From NCBI RefSeq assembly GCF_049943955.1, contig NZ_JBNFTW010000003.1, positions 186,001 through 250,000 on the forward strand: a DNA stretch of 64,000 nt. Direction: 5' to 3'. Below, in pieces: positions 7,112-16,204 of this stretch. The translations under genes were made by a program, and so were the position numbers. The DNA comes from Desulfosporosinus sp049943955. Lineage in GTDB: Bacteria; Bacillota; Desulfitobacteriia; Desulfitobacteriales; Desulfitobacteriaceae. Within the stretch, counting starts at the first letter, position 1; the number at the start of each line of letters is the position of its first letter. Below the pieces are notes generated by a model. It saw only the letters and a program-made list of their open reading frames with translations, did no database searches and was not told where the DNA came from.

Positions 7112-9052
7112 ATGAATACCGATAGTACGCTGGAATTTAATATTATACTTGAAACTTTGGCGAAATACGCACTTTCTCAAAGGGCACAAGAAAAATTGCT
7201 CTCCCTAAAGCCATTTTTAAGTGAGCGGGAGTGCAAATCTAAAATGCAGGAAACGACAGAGGCTAAGAAAATGTTAGAGGGCATTGGCACGCCGCCGCTT
7301 GCAGTCATGAAAGAGCTTGATAAAAGTTTAGATTTAACCGTGAAGGGCTCTATGCTGACTCCAGAACAGTTTACAGGTATCTGTGATTTTATTTCTTCCT
7401 GCAAAAGAATGAAGAAATATCTTAAAAAGGCTGAAGCGTTCAATACGGGGATCGCCTTTTATGGTCAGTCTTTAAGTTCGCTCGAGGTGCTTTTTGAGGA
7501 GATTGAGCGCTGCATCAGAAATGAAGCGGTTGACGATAACGCTTCTCCTGCTCTTCGGGATATACGCAGAAAAATAGAGAATACAAAATCTGCCGTTAAT
7601 CTAAAGCTTGACGCTATCCTTCACAGTAAAAAGGAATGGTTCACCGATGGATATGTCACCATCCGTAACGGACGGTTTGTCTTGCCGGTTAAAAAGGGCT
7701 ATAAAAATCAGTTAAGCGGCACAGTCGTTGATACTTCAAGTTCAGGCGGCACGTATTTTATTGAACCTACAGCAGTTAGAAAACTTCAGGAAGAACTGGC
7801 CATTTTAAGAATTGATGAAGAGAATGAGATTCGAAAAATATTATATACCCTTACTGTCCTCGTTGATGAGCATATGAATGAGCTGAAAATCAACAAGGAC
7901 TGCATGGAAACATTGGACTTCATATTTGCTAAGGCCAAGCTGTCTGTGGAAATGAAAGCAATTCCCGTCTCCATGACAACAGAACGGAAAATTGTCATAA
8001 AGCAGGGAAAGCACCCACTATTGAGGCAAGATCAATGCGTCCCTCTTGATTTTGAACTAGGAGGGGATATTCGCGATGAAGTAATTAACGGTGTTGTGAT
8101 TACCGGGCCCAATACAGGCGGTAAGACCGTGGCCTTAAAAACAATTGGTTTGCTGTCATTGATGGCTCAAAGCGGACTTCATGTTCCTGTGTCCCAGGGC
8201 AGCGTCTTATGTATGCACAATAGTATTTTCTGCGATATTGGTGATGGGCAAAGCCTTTCCGAGAATCTATCCACTTTTTCGGCCCATATTAAAAACATCG
8301 TTTCTATTCTTAAAGGTGTATCCAGCGAAAGTCTTGTTTTGCTTGATGAGTTAGGTTCCGGTACAGATCCTGCTGAGGGAATGGGACTGGCAATTGCAAT
8401 TTTAGACGAATTAATTCAGAGAGGCTGTCTTTTTGTTGCGACCACCCATTACCCGGAAATAAAGGATTTTGCCAAGCATACTAAAGGACTTATGAATGCA
8501 CGCATGGAGTTTGATCGTGAAAACTTACAGCCTTTATACAAGCTGCAGATCGGCGAGGCTGGAGAAAGCTGTGCCTTATTTATTGCCCAAAGATTAGGAT
8601 TCCCGGGGCATATGCTAAAGCGGGCCCAAATGGAAGCATATCGAAGCAGATCTTCGGGGTCAGGCGACAGAAATACTATTCTGTTTGACGAGGACAAGAC
8701 TAAGATGGATGCTGATACCGTTTCCTATAGTAAAATTCAAAAAGAAGTTCCGAAAGAAAAATCGCCCTCACGGAGTGAAAGCTTTAATATAGGTGATTGT
8801 GTAACGGTTTACCCGCAAAAGCTGCTTGGTATTATTTACAAGAGGGCCAATGAAAAGGGCGAACTGGGAGTACAGATAAAAGATAAGAAACAGCTTATCA
8901 ATCACAAGCGGATTAAGCTTTTTATTCCTGCAAGTGAACTTTACCCTGAGGATTATGATTTTTCGATTATTTTTGATACGGTGGAAAACCGAAAGGCCAG
9001 ACACCAATTAGAAAAAGGGCACGATGTAGTGATTGAATATGATGAGGATTAA
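7112..9052 (+). CDS. MutS2-like ATPase without Smr domain
   Basis: The 646-residue protein has the MutS2 architecture: helical clamp/lever region (residues 1-300), then the ATPase with Walker A GPNTGGKT near residue 335 and Walker B LVLLDELGSGTDP near residue 412. A C-terminal KOW-like segment follows (IGDCVTVYPQKLLGIIYKR near residue 555). The Smr nuclease domain of canonical MutS2 (about 785 residues) is absent. In Bacillus, MutS2 acts on collided ribosomes; older annotations say recombination control. ATG 7112 is chosen over TTG 7109 because AAGGAGG (7097-7103) is spaced eight bases from it. The long structured leader suggests induction by translation stress, which is inference. Confidence 0.85.
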   Translation: MNTDSTLEFNIILETLAKYALSQRAQEKLLSLKPFLSERECKSKMQETTEAKKMLEGIGTPPLAVMKELDKSLDLTVKGSMLTPEQFTGICDFISSCKRMKKYLKKAEAFNTGIAFYGQSLSSLEVLFEEIERCIRNEAVDDNASPALRDIRRKIENTKSAVNLKLDAILHSKKEWFTDGYVTIRNGRFVLPVKKGYKNQLSGTVVDTSSSGGTYFIEPTAVRKLQEELAILRIDEENEIRKILYTLTVLVDEHMNELKINKDCMETLDFIFAKAKLSVEMKAIPVSMTTERKIVIKQGKHPLLRQDQCVPLDFELGGDIRDEVINGVVITGPNTGGKTVALKTIGLLSLMAQSGLHVPVSQGSVLCMHNSIFCDIGDGQSLSENLSTFSAHIKNIVSILKGVSSESLVLLDELGSGTDPAEGMGLAIAILDELIQRGCLFVATTHYPEIKDFAKHTKGLMNARMEFDRENLQPLYKLQIGEAGESCALFIAQRLGFPGHMLKRAQMEAYRSRSSGSGDRNTILFDEDKTKMDADTVSYSKIQKEVPKEKSPSRSESFNIGDCVTVYPQKLLGIIYKRANEKGELGVQIKDKKQLINHKRIKLFIPASELYPEDYDFSIIFDTVENRKARHQLEKGHDVVIEYDED

Positions 9053-9111
9053 AAGAAATTAACGAAGTGCAGTGATGCAATCATTGCTGAATGCAAGTCC
9101 CTTCTTAAGTG

Positions 9112-9140
9112 GCCGGATCACAAGGTGATCCGGCTCTTTT
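9112..9140 (+). terminator. Terminator of the MutS2-like gene
   Basis: GCCGGATCAC and GTGATCCGGC form a perfect 10-bp stem with loop AAG, followed by TCTTTT. Confidence 0.9.
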
Positions 9141-9389
9141 GCCCTCATCGGAAAGCTGCATTTGGTTTCCAAAACAGGATTTTCAGCTACCAAAACTGCG
9201 TTTCGTTTACAAAATGGCATCTCACCTTTCAATTAAGTTGCGGGATGCAAATATTTATTGAAAAACAATAAATATTTAGCGTTTATTAATAAGAATTTAT
9301 TGATAAATGTACAGATCTCATTTATACTCTTATGGTAAGGGAACGTTATAAGACAGCAGAAGATGTTATAAAGGAGGATTTAGTGGATC

Positions 9390-9851
9390 ATGGTTATTTT
9401 GGACAAAAATGGCTTGTCGGGCTTTACAAAACGAATTCTGGATTTTATTTTCCTGGGAGGGCTTGGAATCTTTGTTACTCTTCCCTATGCCCTGAGATGG
9501 TATATGAATGTAATTTACCGCACGAGCACGGAAAATTATTATTTTCTGCTTGGATTTCTATACATAACAGGACTGGTATGCCTTGGGTTGGTTAACGAGA
9601 TGAGAAAGATATTTAAAACCCTCAACAGAAGAAACCCTTTTATGATGGATAATGTAAAAAGTCTGAACCGAGTTGGAGGGTCTTGTTTTATCATTGCCGC
9701 GGCTTATCTCATTAAGATTTTTTTCTATAATTCAGTCCTAACTGCGATTATTACAATGGTGTTTATTATTGCAGGACTGTTTGCCGTAGTTCTGGCAGAA
9801 GTTTTTAGACAAGCAATTGCCGTTAAGGAAGAAAATGATCTGACAGTATGA
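9390..9851 (+). CDS. DUF2975 membrane protein
   Basis: The 153-residue protein has four predicted membrane segments (about residues 20-40, 50-70, 95-115, 120-142) with a short loop RRNPFMMDNVKSLNRVG that is the DUF2975 hallmark. Function is unknown; the family is regularly encoded directly before a small XRE-type regulator, as here. AAGGAGG at 9371-9377 lies 12 bases before the ATG, slightly long. An overlapping plus frame from 9332 was dismissed as a shadow. Confidence 0.85.
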   Translation: MVILDKNGLSGFTKRILDFIFLGGLGIFVTLPYALRWYMNVIYRTSTENYYFLLGFLYITGLVCLGLVNEMRKIFKTLNRRNPFMMDNVKSLNRVGGSCFIIAAAYLIKIFFYNSVLTAIITMVFIIAGLFAVVLAEVFRQAIAVKEENDLTV

Positions 9852-9867
9852 TGAAAGGATGCTTGAG

Positions 9868-10107
9868 ATGGCTATAGTTGTGAACTTAGATGTAGTAATG
9901 GCAAAAAGAAAAATAAGTTTATCCGAATTAGCAGCTAAAATGGATATTACTTTAGCGAATCTCTCAATCTTAAAAAATAATAAGGCCAAGGCCATTCGGT
10001 TTACGACCTTGGAAGCGATTTGCCGTGCTTTAGACTGCCAGCCAGGAGATATTTTAGAATTCACGCCGGAAGGGCAGATTGGAGACATTGAAGATGAGCG
10101 AAATTAA
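9868..10107 (+). CDS. Small XRE/Cro-type DNA-binding regulator (YozG-like)
   Basis: The 79-residue protein is one helix-turn-helix domain: DVVMAKRKISLSELAAKMDI then a recognition helix around LANLSILKNNKAKAIRF and TLEAICRALDCQPGDILEF. It binds DNA and probably regulates its own operon. ATG 9868 is preferred to the in-frame ATG 9859, which abuts the AAAGG ribosome site. It sits 16 bases after the DUF2975 gene and overlaps the next gene by 14 bases, so the three are one operon. Confidence 0.85.
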   Translation: MAIVVNLDVVMAKRKISLSELAAKMDITLANLSILKNNKAKAIRFTTLEAICRALDCQPGDILEFTPEGQIGDIEDERN

Positions 10108-11653
10108 TGTTTATCCATCCGTATGTAAGGATGAACTCCTTGCCAAGAGGGAGAATAGCATTCTTTTAATTTCTGCTCTAGGCTTGGGTTTACTGTTTGA
10201 TCTTTTTTTCTATGGAAAACCTCTAGGAGTATCTTATCCGTTATACATAATAGCTCTATATCTCGTATTATTTTGGAATATGCGAAATAAGCGACCCTTT
10301 AAATTTGATCAGAACTTGCTTATGGGTATCCCGATTATTTTTCTTTCGTTTTCTTATGTCCTATATTCCAATCAGGTTTTCGCTGTTCTGAATTTCTTTG
10401 TAATTCCTATTCTCGTAGTTGCCCATACACTGCTTCTGACTGCAAACAACCGATACGAGTGGTTCAAATCTCAATTTTTGGGGGAAATAATTTATGGTAT
10501 GGTTGTCCGTCCTCTGGAGAACTTCCTCAAGCCTTTCTTCGTGATCTTAGCCTTTGCAAGGCGTGGGGTAAATCCAGATAAGTATAGTGTTGCCAGCAAG
10601 ATATTTATAGGTTTATTGTCTGCAACAGCATTGCTAATTATAATCATTCCACTTTTAGCTTCTGCAGATGATATATTTCGTCAGTTAATTGAACGAATTC
10701 CCAACGTTTTCAAGTTCGTAAACATTGATGATGTTATTCCCAGATTGATTGTCGTCACACTGGTTACATGCCTTGTGTTCAGCTATCTTTGGAGTATATT
10801 AATTTCTAAAGTAAGATTAAACAAGGGATCATCAAACACGTTAAGCGAGGGAGCTTCAGAGACTGACAGTCGGCAAAAATCCAGAGCATTTCTTGATCCT
10901 ATTACGGTTACATCGATGCTGGTGCTGATTGACTTACTTTATGCCGTTTTTATAGCAATTCAGTTTTCCTACCTTTTTGGCAGTTTGAGATTTGGCCTTC
11001 CGCAAAATTTCACATACGCCCAATATGCAAGAAAAGGATTCTTTGAACTGGTAGTAATCACGTTAATCAATCTGATAATTCTCTTGGGGAACATGAATTT
11101 TCTGAAGTCGTCGGGTACTAAACTAGATAAGGTTGTAAAACTATTAAACACAATTTTGGTGGCTTGTACCCTCATTATATTGTTATCGGCCCATTTTAGA
11201 ATGTCTTTATATGAAGAGGTGTACGGTTTTACTTATCTGAGAGTCCTAACCCACGCTTTCATGGGATATCTGTTTGTCTTGTTAGTTGTTACCTTATGCA
11301 AAATATGGCGCCAAAGGACGCAATTGCTTAAATCTTACTTAATAATATCAGTGGTTGCCTATACACTGATTAATTATGTTAATATCGACAATATCATTGT
11401 CAAAAATAATATTGAACGTTACAACAAGGGAAATCCAATAGACATTATATATTTAACCACCCTTTCCTATGATGTTGTGCCCAAGCTTGTGGACCTTGCC
11501 AACAGCACTTCTGATCAGGTGTTGGCTGACCAGCTGGAGAAAGGGCTTACCCATAAAAAGCAAGTGTTGGCTCAACCGAGGCCCTGGCAGTCGTTTAATA
11601 TTTCAATGTATAGGGCAAGTAACGTCTTATCACAGCAATATGCTCGGCACTGA
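10094..11653 (+). CDS. DUF4153/DUF4173-like polytopic membrane protein
   Basis: The 519-residue protein has about ten to twelve hydrophobic segments and the motif FTYAQYARKGFFELVVITLI near residue 310, typical of DUF4153/DUF4173 membrane proteins of unknown function. The C-terminus is soluble and ends SQQYARH. ATG 10094 fits the ribosome site GGAGAC eight bases upstream; the TTG at 10079 lies before it. It is translated with overlap to the HTH gene, so the regulator probably controls it. Confidence 0.75.
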   Translation: MSEINVYPSVCKDELLAKRENSILLISALGLGLLFDLFFYGKPLGVSYPLYIIALYLVLFWNMRNKRPFKFDQNLLMGIPIIFLSFSYVLYSNQVFAVLNFFVIPILVVAHTLLLTANNRYEWFKSQFLGEIIYGMVVRPLENFLKPFFVILAFARRGVNPDKYSVASKIFIGLLSATALLIIIIPLLASADDIFRQLIERIPNVFKFVNIDDVIPRLIVVTLVTCLVFSYLWSILISKVRLNKGSSNTLSEGASETDSRQKSRAFLDPITVTSMLVLIDLLYAVFIAIQFSYLFGSLRFGLPQNFTYAQYARKGFFELVVITLINLIILLGNMNFLKSSGTKLDKVVKLLNTILVACTLIILLSAHFRMSLYEEVYGFTYLRVLTHAFMGYLFVLLVVTLCKIWRQRTQLLKSYLIISVVAYTLINYVNIDNIIVKNNIERYNKGNPIDIIYLTTLSYDVVPKLVDLANSTSDQVLADQLEKGLTHKKQVLAQPRPWQSFNISMYRASNVLSQQYARH

Positions 11654-11955
11654 CTTAGAAACTCTCAACGCTACTGCAGTCGATACTGCAATAGTATTTA
11701 TTTTCTTTTAAAGGGTGTACTATATTTTGTGAGCCACATAAACCGATTAAATAGATATAATTATAATGATTTAGAAAAAAATTGAACCAGAGGTAGATTT
11801 TATACTTCTGTACAACGAAGCAAAATTATAGATTAACACAATATATTTACCTGAAATGGGATAACTTAAATTGAGAATCGCTTTATTGTAATGGATAAAT
11901 AATAATTTAAAGTCAAATAACCAATTTAAAGCTAAATATCAAGGAGGCTCCCACA
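11654..11955. other. AT-rich spacer, no gene seen
   Basis: Three hundred bases of AT-rich sequence separate the DUF4173 gene from the DUF89 gene. No terminator hairpin with a T-run, no ORF with a ribosome site and no clear promoter were found apart from the ribosome site AAGGAGG at 11941, which belongs to the next gene. Confidence 0.6.
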
Positions 11956-12813
11956 TTGAACGTTGTCTTGGATTGTATTCCCTGTTATATCAAACAAACC
12001 ATTAATACCTTAGCCCAAATTGATATTTCTGAGGACGAAATGCGAGAAATTATTCATCAGACGCTGCCTCTCTTGCCGCAATTAGATCCTCAAGGAACTC
12101 CCGCTGAGAATTCGACGATTGTTCTGAGAAAAGTCAATGAGTTATTGGGAAACAAAGATCCCTTTCATAAGGCTAAGAAGGAGTCCAATGAATTGGCGCT
12201 TAGACTTCTTCCCCAGCTAAAGGAGAGAATTAAGCAAAGTTCAGATCCCCTCTTGATGTCTTTGAAAATCGCTGTTGCCGGAAATATTATCGATATGGGC
12301 ATTCTCAAGGACTTTGACGTCGAAGGAAGCATTCGGGAGGCTATGGAGAAGAATTTTGCCCGGGACGATTATTCATCGTTCCAAAGAAAATTAAACGATG
12401 CCAAGAAAATCCTAATTCTGGGAGATAACAGCGGTGAAATTGCCTTTGACCGTCTTTTGGCTGAACAGCTGTCCGAATTGGGGGCTAAGGTAACCTACGC
12501 CGTTAAGGATCAGCCGATCTTGAATGATGCTACGATGGAGGACGCGGAATATGTAGGCATGACAGAACAAGCCCGCGTTATTTCTAATGGCAGCATCTTT
12601 TTGGGGACCATTATCAAAGATTGTTCAGATGAGTTCCTGGAGGCCTATAAAATGGCCGACTTAATAATCTGTAAAGGGCAGGCCAATTACGAATCACTGG
12701 AGTCCCTGGGTAAAGAGGACCAACGACTGTATTTTCTGCTGCGGGCAAAGTGTGAAATTGTGGCGAAGAATTTGGGGGTTCAACTTGGCGAAATGGTATT
12801 TTGCTGCAGCTAA
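11956..12813 (+). CDS. DUF89/ARMT1-like damage-control phosphatase
   Basis: The 285-residue protein begins MNVVLDCIPCYIKQTINTL, with the CxxC of bacterial/archaeal DUF89 proteins, and has ILGDNSGEIAFDRLL near residue 155 and LIICKGQANYESL near residue 235, which carry the metal-binding Asp and Asn. The family dephosphorylates aberrant sugar phosphates or other damaged metabolites. The start is a TTG eight bases after AAGGAGG (11941-11947). It precedes an ABC exporter operon with a 51-bp gap and may be co-transcribed. Confidence 0.85.
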   Translation: MNVVLDCIPCYIKQTINTLAQIDISEDEMREIIHQTLPLLPQLDPQGTPAENSTIVLRKVNELLGNKDPFHKAKKESNELALRLLPQLKERIKQSSDPLLMSLKIAVAGNIIDMGILKDFDVEGSIREAMEKNFARDDYSSFQRKLNDAKKILILGDNSGEIAFDRLLAEQLSELGAKVTYAVKDQPILNDATMEDAEYVGMTEQARVISNGSIFLGTIIKDCSDEFLEAYKMADLIICKGQANYESLESLGKEDQRLYFLLRAKCEIVAKNLGVQLGEMVFCCS

Positions 12814-12864
12814 AGGGGTAAGAATTTACATAATTTCGGTTATAAATGGGCGGGGAAGATAGAT

Positions 12865-13671
12865 ATGATTGGAACCTTGAGAATGTACGGGGTGTTTACT
12901 TGTAAATCCTTCCAAAGGGCTGCGGCTTACCGTTTTGATGCCTGGACAAGAATTCTGGGCAATGTCATTATGCTTTTTCTTTGGGGGGTAATTTGGTATG
13001 CTCTTTATCGAGGGAAAGGTTCGGTTGAAAATGTTCCCTTTCATTCGATGTTAAGCTATATCCTTATAAGCCAGGCCCTCCAAGGAATTCACGGGGCTGG
13101 TACTCCGCTGTGGGAGATCCAGGAACGGGTACGTACCGGCGATATCGCTATGGAGATGCTCAGACCTTATGATTATCCTCTGCGTATGCTTTTTACTGAC
13201 CTTGGAAGTATCCTTTTTTATTTTTTAACGGCTATACTGCCAATTTATACGATTATTTTTCTTGTTTTTAAGCCCATAATGCCCTCAACCTTTTCCCAAG
13301 GGGTTTTGTTTATTGTTTCCGTAATACTAGGTTATCTCATTCGTTACAGTATTGAGCTGACCTTTGGCTTGTTTACTTTCTGGCTGGTTGAAACGGGCGG
13401 AGTGGAGGACGTTTTCTATTTCTCCATCTCATTATTTTCGGGCTCGGTAGTACCTTTGTGGTTTTTCCCCAATTGGCTGGAACATGTGGCTCTGTACTTA
13501 CCTTTTCAAGGAATTTACTTTGTGCCTAATTCCATCTTTGTAGGACAATTAAGCGGACATGCTCTTTGGGCGGGGCTCTTTACCCAGGTTCTTTGGTTGG
13601 TACTATGTTATGCCTTACTTCGGTTTGTTTGGGTTAAAGCGTCCAAGAGAATTGTTGTTCAGGGGGGATAG
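12865..13671 (+). CDS. ABC-2 type exporter permease (COG4587 type)
   Basis: The 268-residue protein has six hydrophobic segments and the N-terminal RAAAYRFDAWTRILGN motif plus a cytoplasmic WEIQERVRTGDIAMEMLRPY loop, which characterise one of the paired permeases of ABC-2 exporters of the DUF990 system. It probably forms a heterodimer with the next gene product, driven by the ATPase after that. The substrate is unknown. The ribosome site is weak (GGGGAAG). Confidence 0.85.
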   Translation: MIGTLRMYGVFTCKSFQRAAAYRFDAWTRILGNVIMLFLWGVIWYALYRGKGSVENVPFHSMLSYILISQALQGIHGAGTPLWEIQERVRTGDIAMEMLRPYDYPLRMLFTDLGSILFYFLTAILPIYTIIFLVFKPIMPSTFSQGVLFIVSVILGYLIRYSIELTFGLFTFWLVETGGVEDVFYFSISLFSGSVVPLWFFPNWLEHVALYLPFQGIYFVPNSIFVGQLSGHALWAGLFTQVLWLVLCYALLRFVWVKASKRIVVQGG

Positions 13672-13673
13672 TT

Positions 13674-14486
13674 GTGCTTAAGGCTTGGCTTAGAGGAATG
13701 AGAATGTACTTTTACATGATTGGGGTTAGTATTCGGACCCAATTGCAATATCGCTATGCCTTCGTCATGAATATTTTAGGTTGGGCTATGACTTACGCCG
13801 GAACAGCGATTACCATGTGGGTCTTGCTTTATTCTTTTGGAGCTATCGGGGGCTGGGGCTTTTGGGAAGTCCTCTTTCTCTTTGCCCTTTCGGTGCTATC
13901 CTGGGGAGTCTGTGTCGTTTTCTTTTTCCATTTTCGAACCTTGGATCAATTTATTGTTCAAGGAACGTTTGATCGTTTCTTAGTGCGGCCCATCCATCCC
14001 TTTTTTCACTATATGTCCATGAAGTTTGATGTGGGTGCTTTTGGACAATTTCTTTTTAGTATTGCTGCCGTCGCTCTGGCTTACAACAAGCTTAATCTTC
14101 ATTGGTATATAGGGCAATGGCTTGTTTTCTTCGGGGCTGTAGTCGGAGGAACGCTTATCCAAGGGGGGCTTATTATTGCAATTTCGGCCTTAGCCTTTTG
14201 GACCACGCGCTCGGAACAAGTTTATTGGGTAGTTATGTGGCCGGCTAAAAGCCTTATGAACTATCCTCTCTCCATTTACCCGAAGGTCGTTCAATTATTG
14301 GTGACTTTCGTTTTGCCCTTTGCCTTTGTTAATTACCTGCCCTCCCTTATTTTGTTAGGGAAAACAAGTGATAGTTATCCGGCTTACTTGGGCCTCTTCA
14401 GTATTCTGGTAGGAATTATTTTCTTTTGGCTCTGTTTTCAATTTTGGATGTTGGGTTTAAATCGGTATAAGAGCGCTGGTTCCTAA
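13674..14486 (+). CDS. ABC-2 type exporter permease (COG3694 type)
   Basis: The 270-residue protein has six membrane spans and the loop DQFIVQGTFDRFLVRPIHPFF, equivalent to the GDIA loop of its partner. It starts with GTG two bases after the stop of the first permease, preceded by GGGGGGA, so the two are tightly coupled. This permease plus the preceding one and the following ATPase form a complete three-component exporter of unknown substrate. Confidence 0.85.
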   Translation: MLKAWLRGMRMYFYMIGVSIRTQLQYRYAFVMNILGWAMTYAGTAITMWVLLYSFGAIGGWGFWEVLFLFALSVLSWGVCVVFFFHFRTLDQFIVQGTFDRFLVRPIHPFFHYMSMKFDVGAFGQFLFSIAAVALAYNKLNLHWYIGQWLVFFGAVVGGTLIQGGLIIAISALAFWTTRSEQVYWVVMWPAKSLMNYPLSIYPKVVQLLVTFVLPFAFVNYLPSLILLGKTSDSYPAYLGLFSILVGIIFFWLCFQFWMLGLNRYKSAGS

Positions 14487-14521
14487 GGTTTGGATCTTAG
14501 ATAGGGAGGATTATCTAGTTC

Positions 14522-15514
14522 ATGAGTTTAATTGAAGTTAACCATCTCTCGAAAGAGTTTCAAATTGCTAAACGACAAGAGGGAGTCAAGGGAGCACTGA
14601 GGAGTCTCTTTCACAGAGAATATACAACAAAATTGGCTGTCCAGGATATTTCCTTCGCGATCAACTCAGGGGAAATTGTTGGCTACATCGGCCCCAACGG
14701 CGCCGGAAAATCTACCACGATTAAGATGCTGACGGGAATTCTTGTGCCGTCCTCCGGTGATATCCTAGTTAACGGGATAATACCCTTTAAAGAACGTCAA
14801 AAAAATGCGCGTCAAATTGGGGTTGTCTTTGGACAGCGAACACAATTGTGGTGGGATTTGCCGACCATTGAATCCTTTGAACTGCTAAAGCAGGTGTTTC
14901 AAATTTCCGCTGAACAGTATCGGAAGAATATGGCTCGCTTCTCCGATATCTTAGGCCTTGAGGAATTCCTGCAAACCCCTGTTCGGCAATTGTCTTTGGG
15001 CCAACGAATGAGGGCAGATATTGCAGCTTCTCTTCTCCATGATCCGGTAATCCTCTTTCTTGATGAACCGACCATTGGCTTAGACGTGGTGGCAAAAGAA
15101 CGGATGCGCAGCTTTATCCGGGAAATTAACCGGGAGAGAGGGGTCACGGTAATTCTTACGACTCATGATATGTCTGATATTGAAAAGCTCTGCCAGAGGA
15201 TGATTTTAATTGATCATGGGCAAGTGATGTATGATGGAGATATTGCCAAGATTAAAGAACGGTTCGGTAAGGAGCGGGTTTTAATCATTGATCTGGAAGA
15301 GCAAACTCCTGAGTTTTCCGTCGAGGGGGCCGAAGTTATCAAAACTGAAGGCAATCGAAAATGGCTGCAATTTAACCGTGATGTGATGAGTGCCTCCCAA
15401 TTGATTAGCCGGATTTCCGAGTCTTGGGAAATCAAGGATTTAACAATCCAAGACCCGGAAATCGAGGTCATGATCCGTAATATCTATGAACATGGACTTG
15501 ATGAAACCACCTAA
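14522..15514 (+). CDS. ABC exporter ATP-binding protein (COG4586 type)
   Basis: The 330-residue ATPase has Walker A GPNGAGKST near residue 60, the family-specific FGQRTQLWWDLP near residue 103, signature LSLGQRMRADIA near residue 157, Walker B ILFLDEPTIGLD near residue 178 and H-loop TTHD. The QLWWDLP block is diagnostic of the subfamily that partners with the two permeases upstream. A C-terminal regulatory extension of about 90 residues follows. GGGAGG lies 12 bases before the ATG. Confidence 0.9.
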   Translation: MSLIEVNHLSKEFQIAKRQEGVKGALRSLFHREYTTKLAVQDISFAINSGEIVGYIGPNGAGKSTTIKMLTGILVPSSGDILVNGIIPFKERQKNARQIGVVFGQRTQLWWDLPTIESFELLKQVFQISAEQYRKNMARFSDILGLEEFLQTPVRQLSLGQRMRADIAASLLHDPVILFLDEPTIGLDVVAKERMRSFIREINRERGVTVILTTHDMSDIEKLCQRMILIDHGQVMYDGDIAKIKERFGKERVLIIDLEEQTPEFSVEGAEVIKTEGNRKWLQFNRDVMSASQLISRISESWEIKDLTIQDPEIEVMIRNIYEHGLDETT

Positions 15515-15519
15515 TTACT

Positions 15520-16089
15520 TCAATCTATTGTATTGATCCAAGCGTCAACCGTCACTACTTCGGCTTGACGAGGGAACACCTTCTCCGTAAGAACGCGTTG
15601 AACATCCGGATCAGGATCGAGGCAGGCGTCGGAAAGGACGGTCAGGGCAAAATCCATATCGGCCGCTTGGCGCAAGGTTGAGAGAACAACCCCGCTTGTG
15701 GAAATACCGCAAAGAATCAGTGTGTCAATTTGGCGGGACCGAAGAATAACTTCAAGATCGCTTCCTGCAAAGGCACTAATGCGAAGTTTTGTGACGATGG
15801 GTTCATTAGGTTGATGATTGAGGGATTCATGAATTTGTGTTGCCGTGTCGGCAACCGTCATTCCGCCGTATCCGGAAATTGCTGAGAAGGCCTTATTAAG
15901 GGGGCTTACTTCAGGATAACCATCGCGAAAGGCGACCCGTACGAAAATTACCGGAATATTGTGTTGACGAGCGGCTTCCGCAGCTTTTATGAAGGGACGC
16001 AGTATTTCTTCTTTTTCCGCAAAACGCGAGACAATGCCGTTTTGCACATCCATAATCAACAAGGCAGGCTTATTGGAACGATCTGGCAT
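15520..16089 (-). CDS. Isochorismatase-fold hydrolase with altered catalytic-Cys motif
   Basis: The 189-residue protein has the isochorismatase fold: Asp in LLIMDVQNGIV, Lys in VTKLRISAF, and the loop LCGISTSGVVLSTLR near residue 130. In active cysteine hydrolases this loop carries a nucleophilic Cys (as in the protein encoded at 36694, HVCVFQT); here the position is Val. Such SGVVLST variants are common and their chemistry is unclear. ATG 16089 fits AAAGGAGT better than the upstream GTG. It is divergent from a TetR gene with operator-like repeats between them, so it is probably the target. Confidence 0.85.
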   Translation of the reverse strand: MPDRSNKPALLIMDVQNGIVSRFAEKEEILRPFIKAAEAARQHNIPVIFVRVAFRDGYPEVSPLNKAFSAISGYGGMTVADTATQIHESLNHQPNEPIVTKLRISAFAGSDLEVILRSRQIDTLILCGISTSGVVLSTLRQAADMDFALTVLSDACLDPDPDVQRVLTEKVFPRQAEVVTVDAWINTID

Positions 16090-16120
16090 GTTGTACACTC
16101 CTTTTTAGTATGTTACTATT

Positions 16121-16165
16121 AAGTGGAGAACCCTCCTCTTATATTAAGTGGAGTAGTCTCCACTT
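16121..16165. promoter_or_regulatory. TetR-type operator between divergent genes
   Basis: AAGTGGAG-N4-CTCCACTT (16146-16165) is a perfect 8-bp inverted repeat, and a further half-site AAGTGGAG occurs at 16121-16128. TetR regulators bind inverted repeats of this size in divergent intergenic regions. The regulator next door is the likely ligand-responsive repressor of both genes. Confidence 0.7.
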
Positions 16166-16204
16166 GTCAAGATGGTTTTTGAAGTTATTTTAGGAGGTGA
16201 TGGT

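Noticed and set aside
9332..9595. Plus-strand ORF overlapping the DUF2975 gene
   Set aside because: It is out of frame with the recognisable DUF2975 protein, has no ribosome site, and contains the ribosome site of the real gene.
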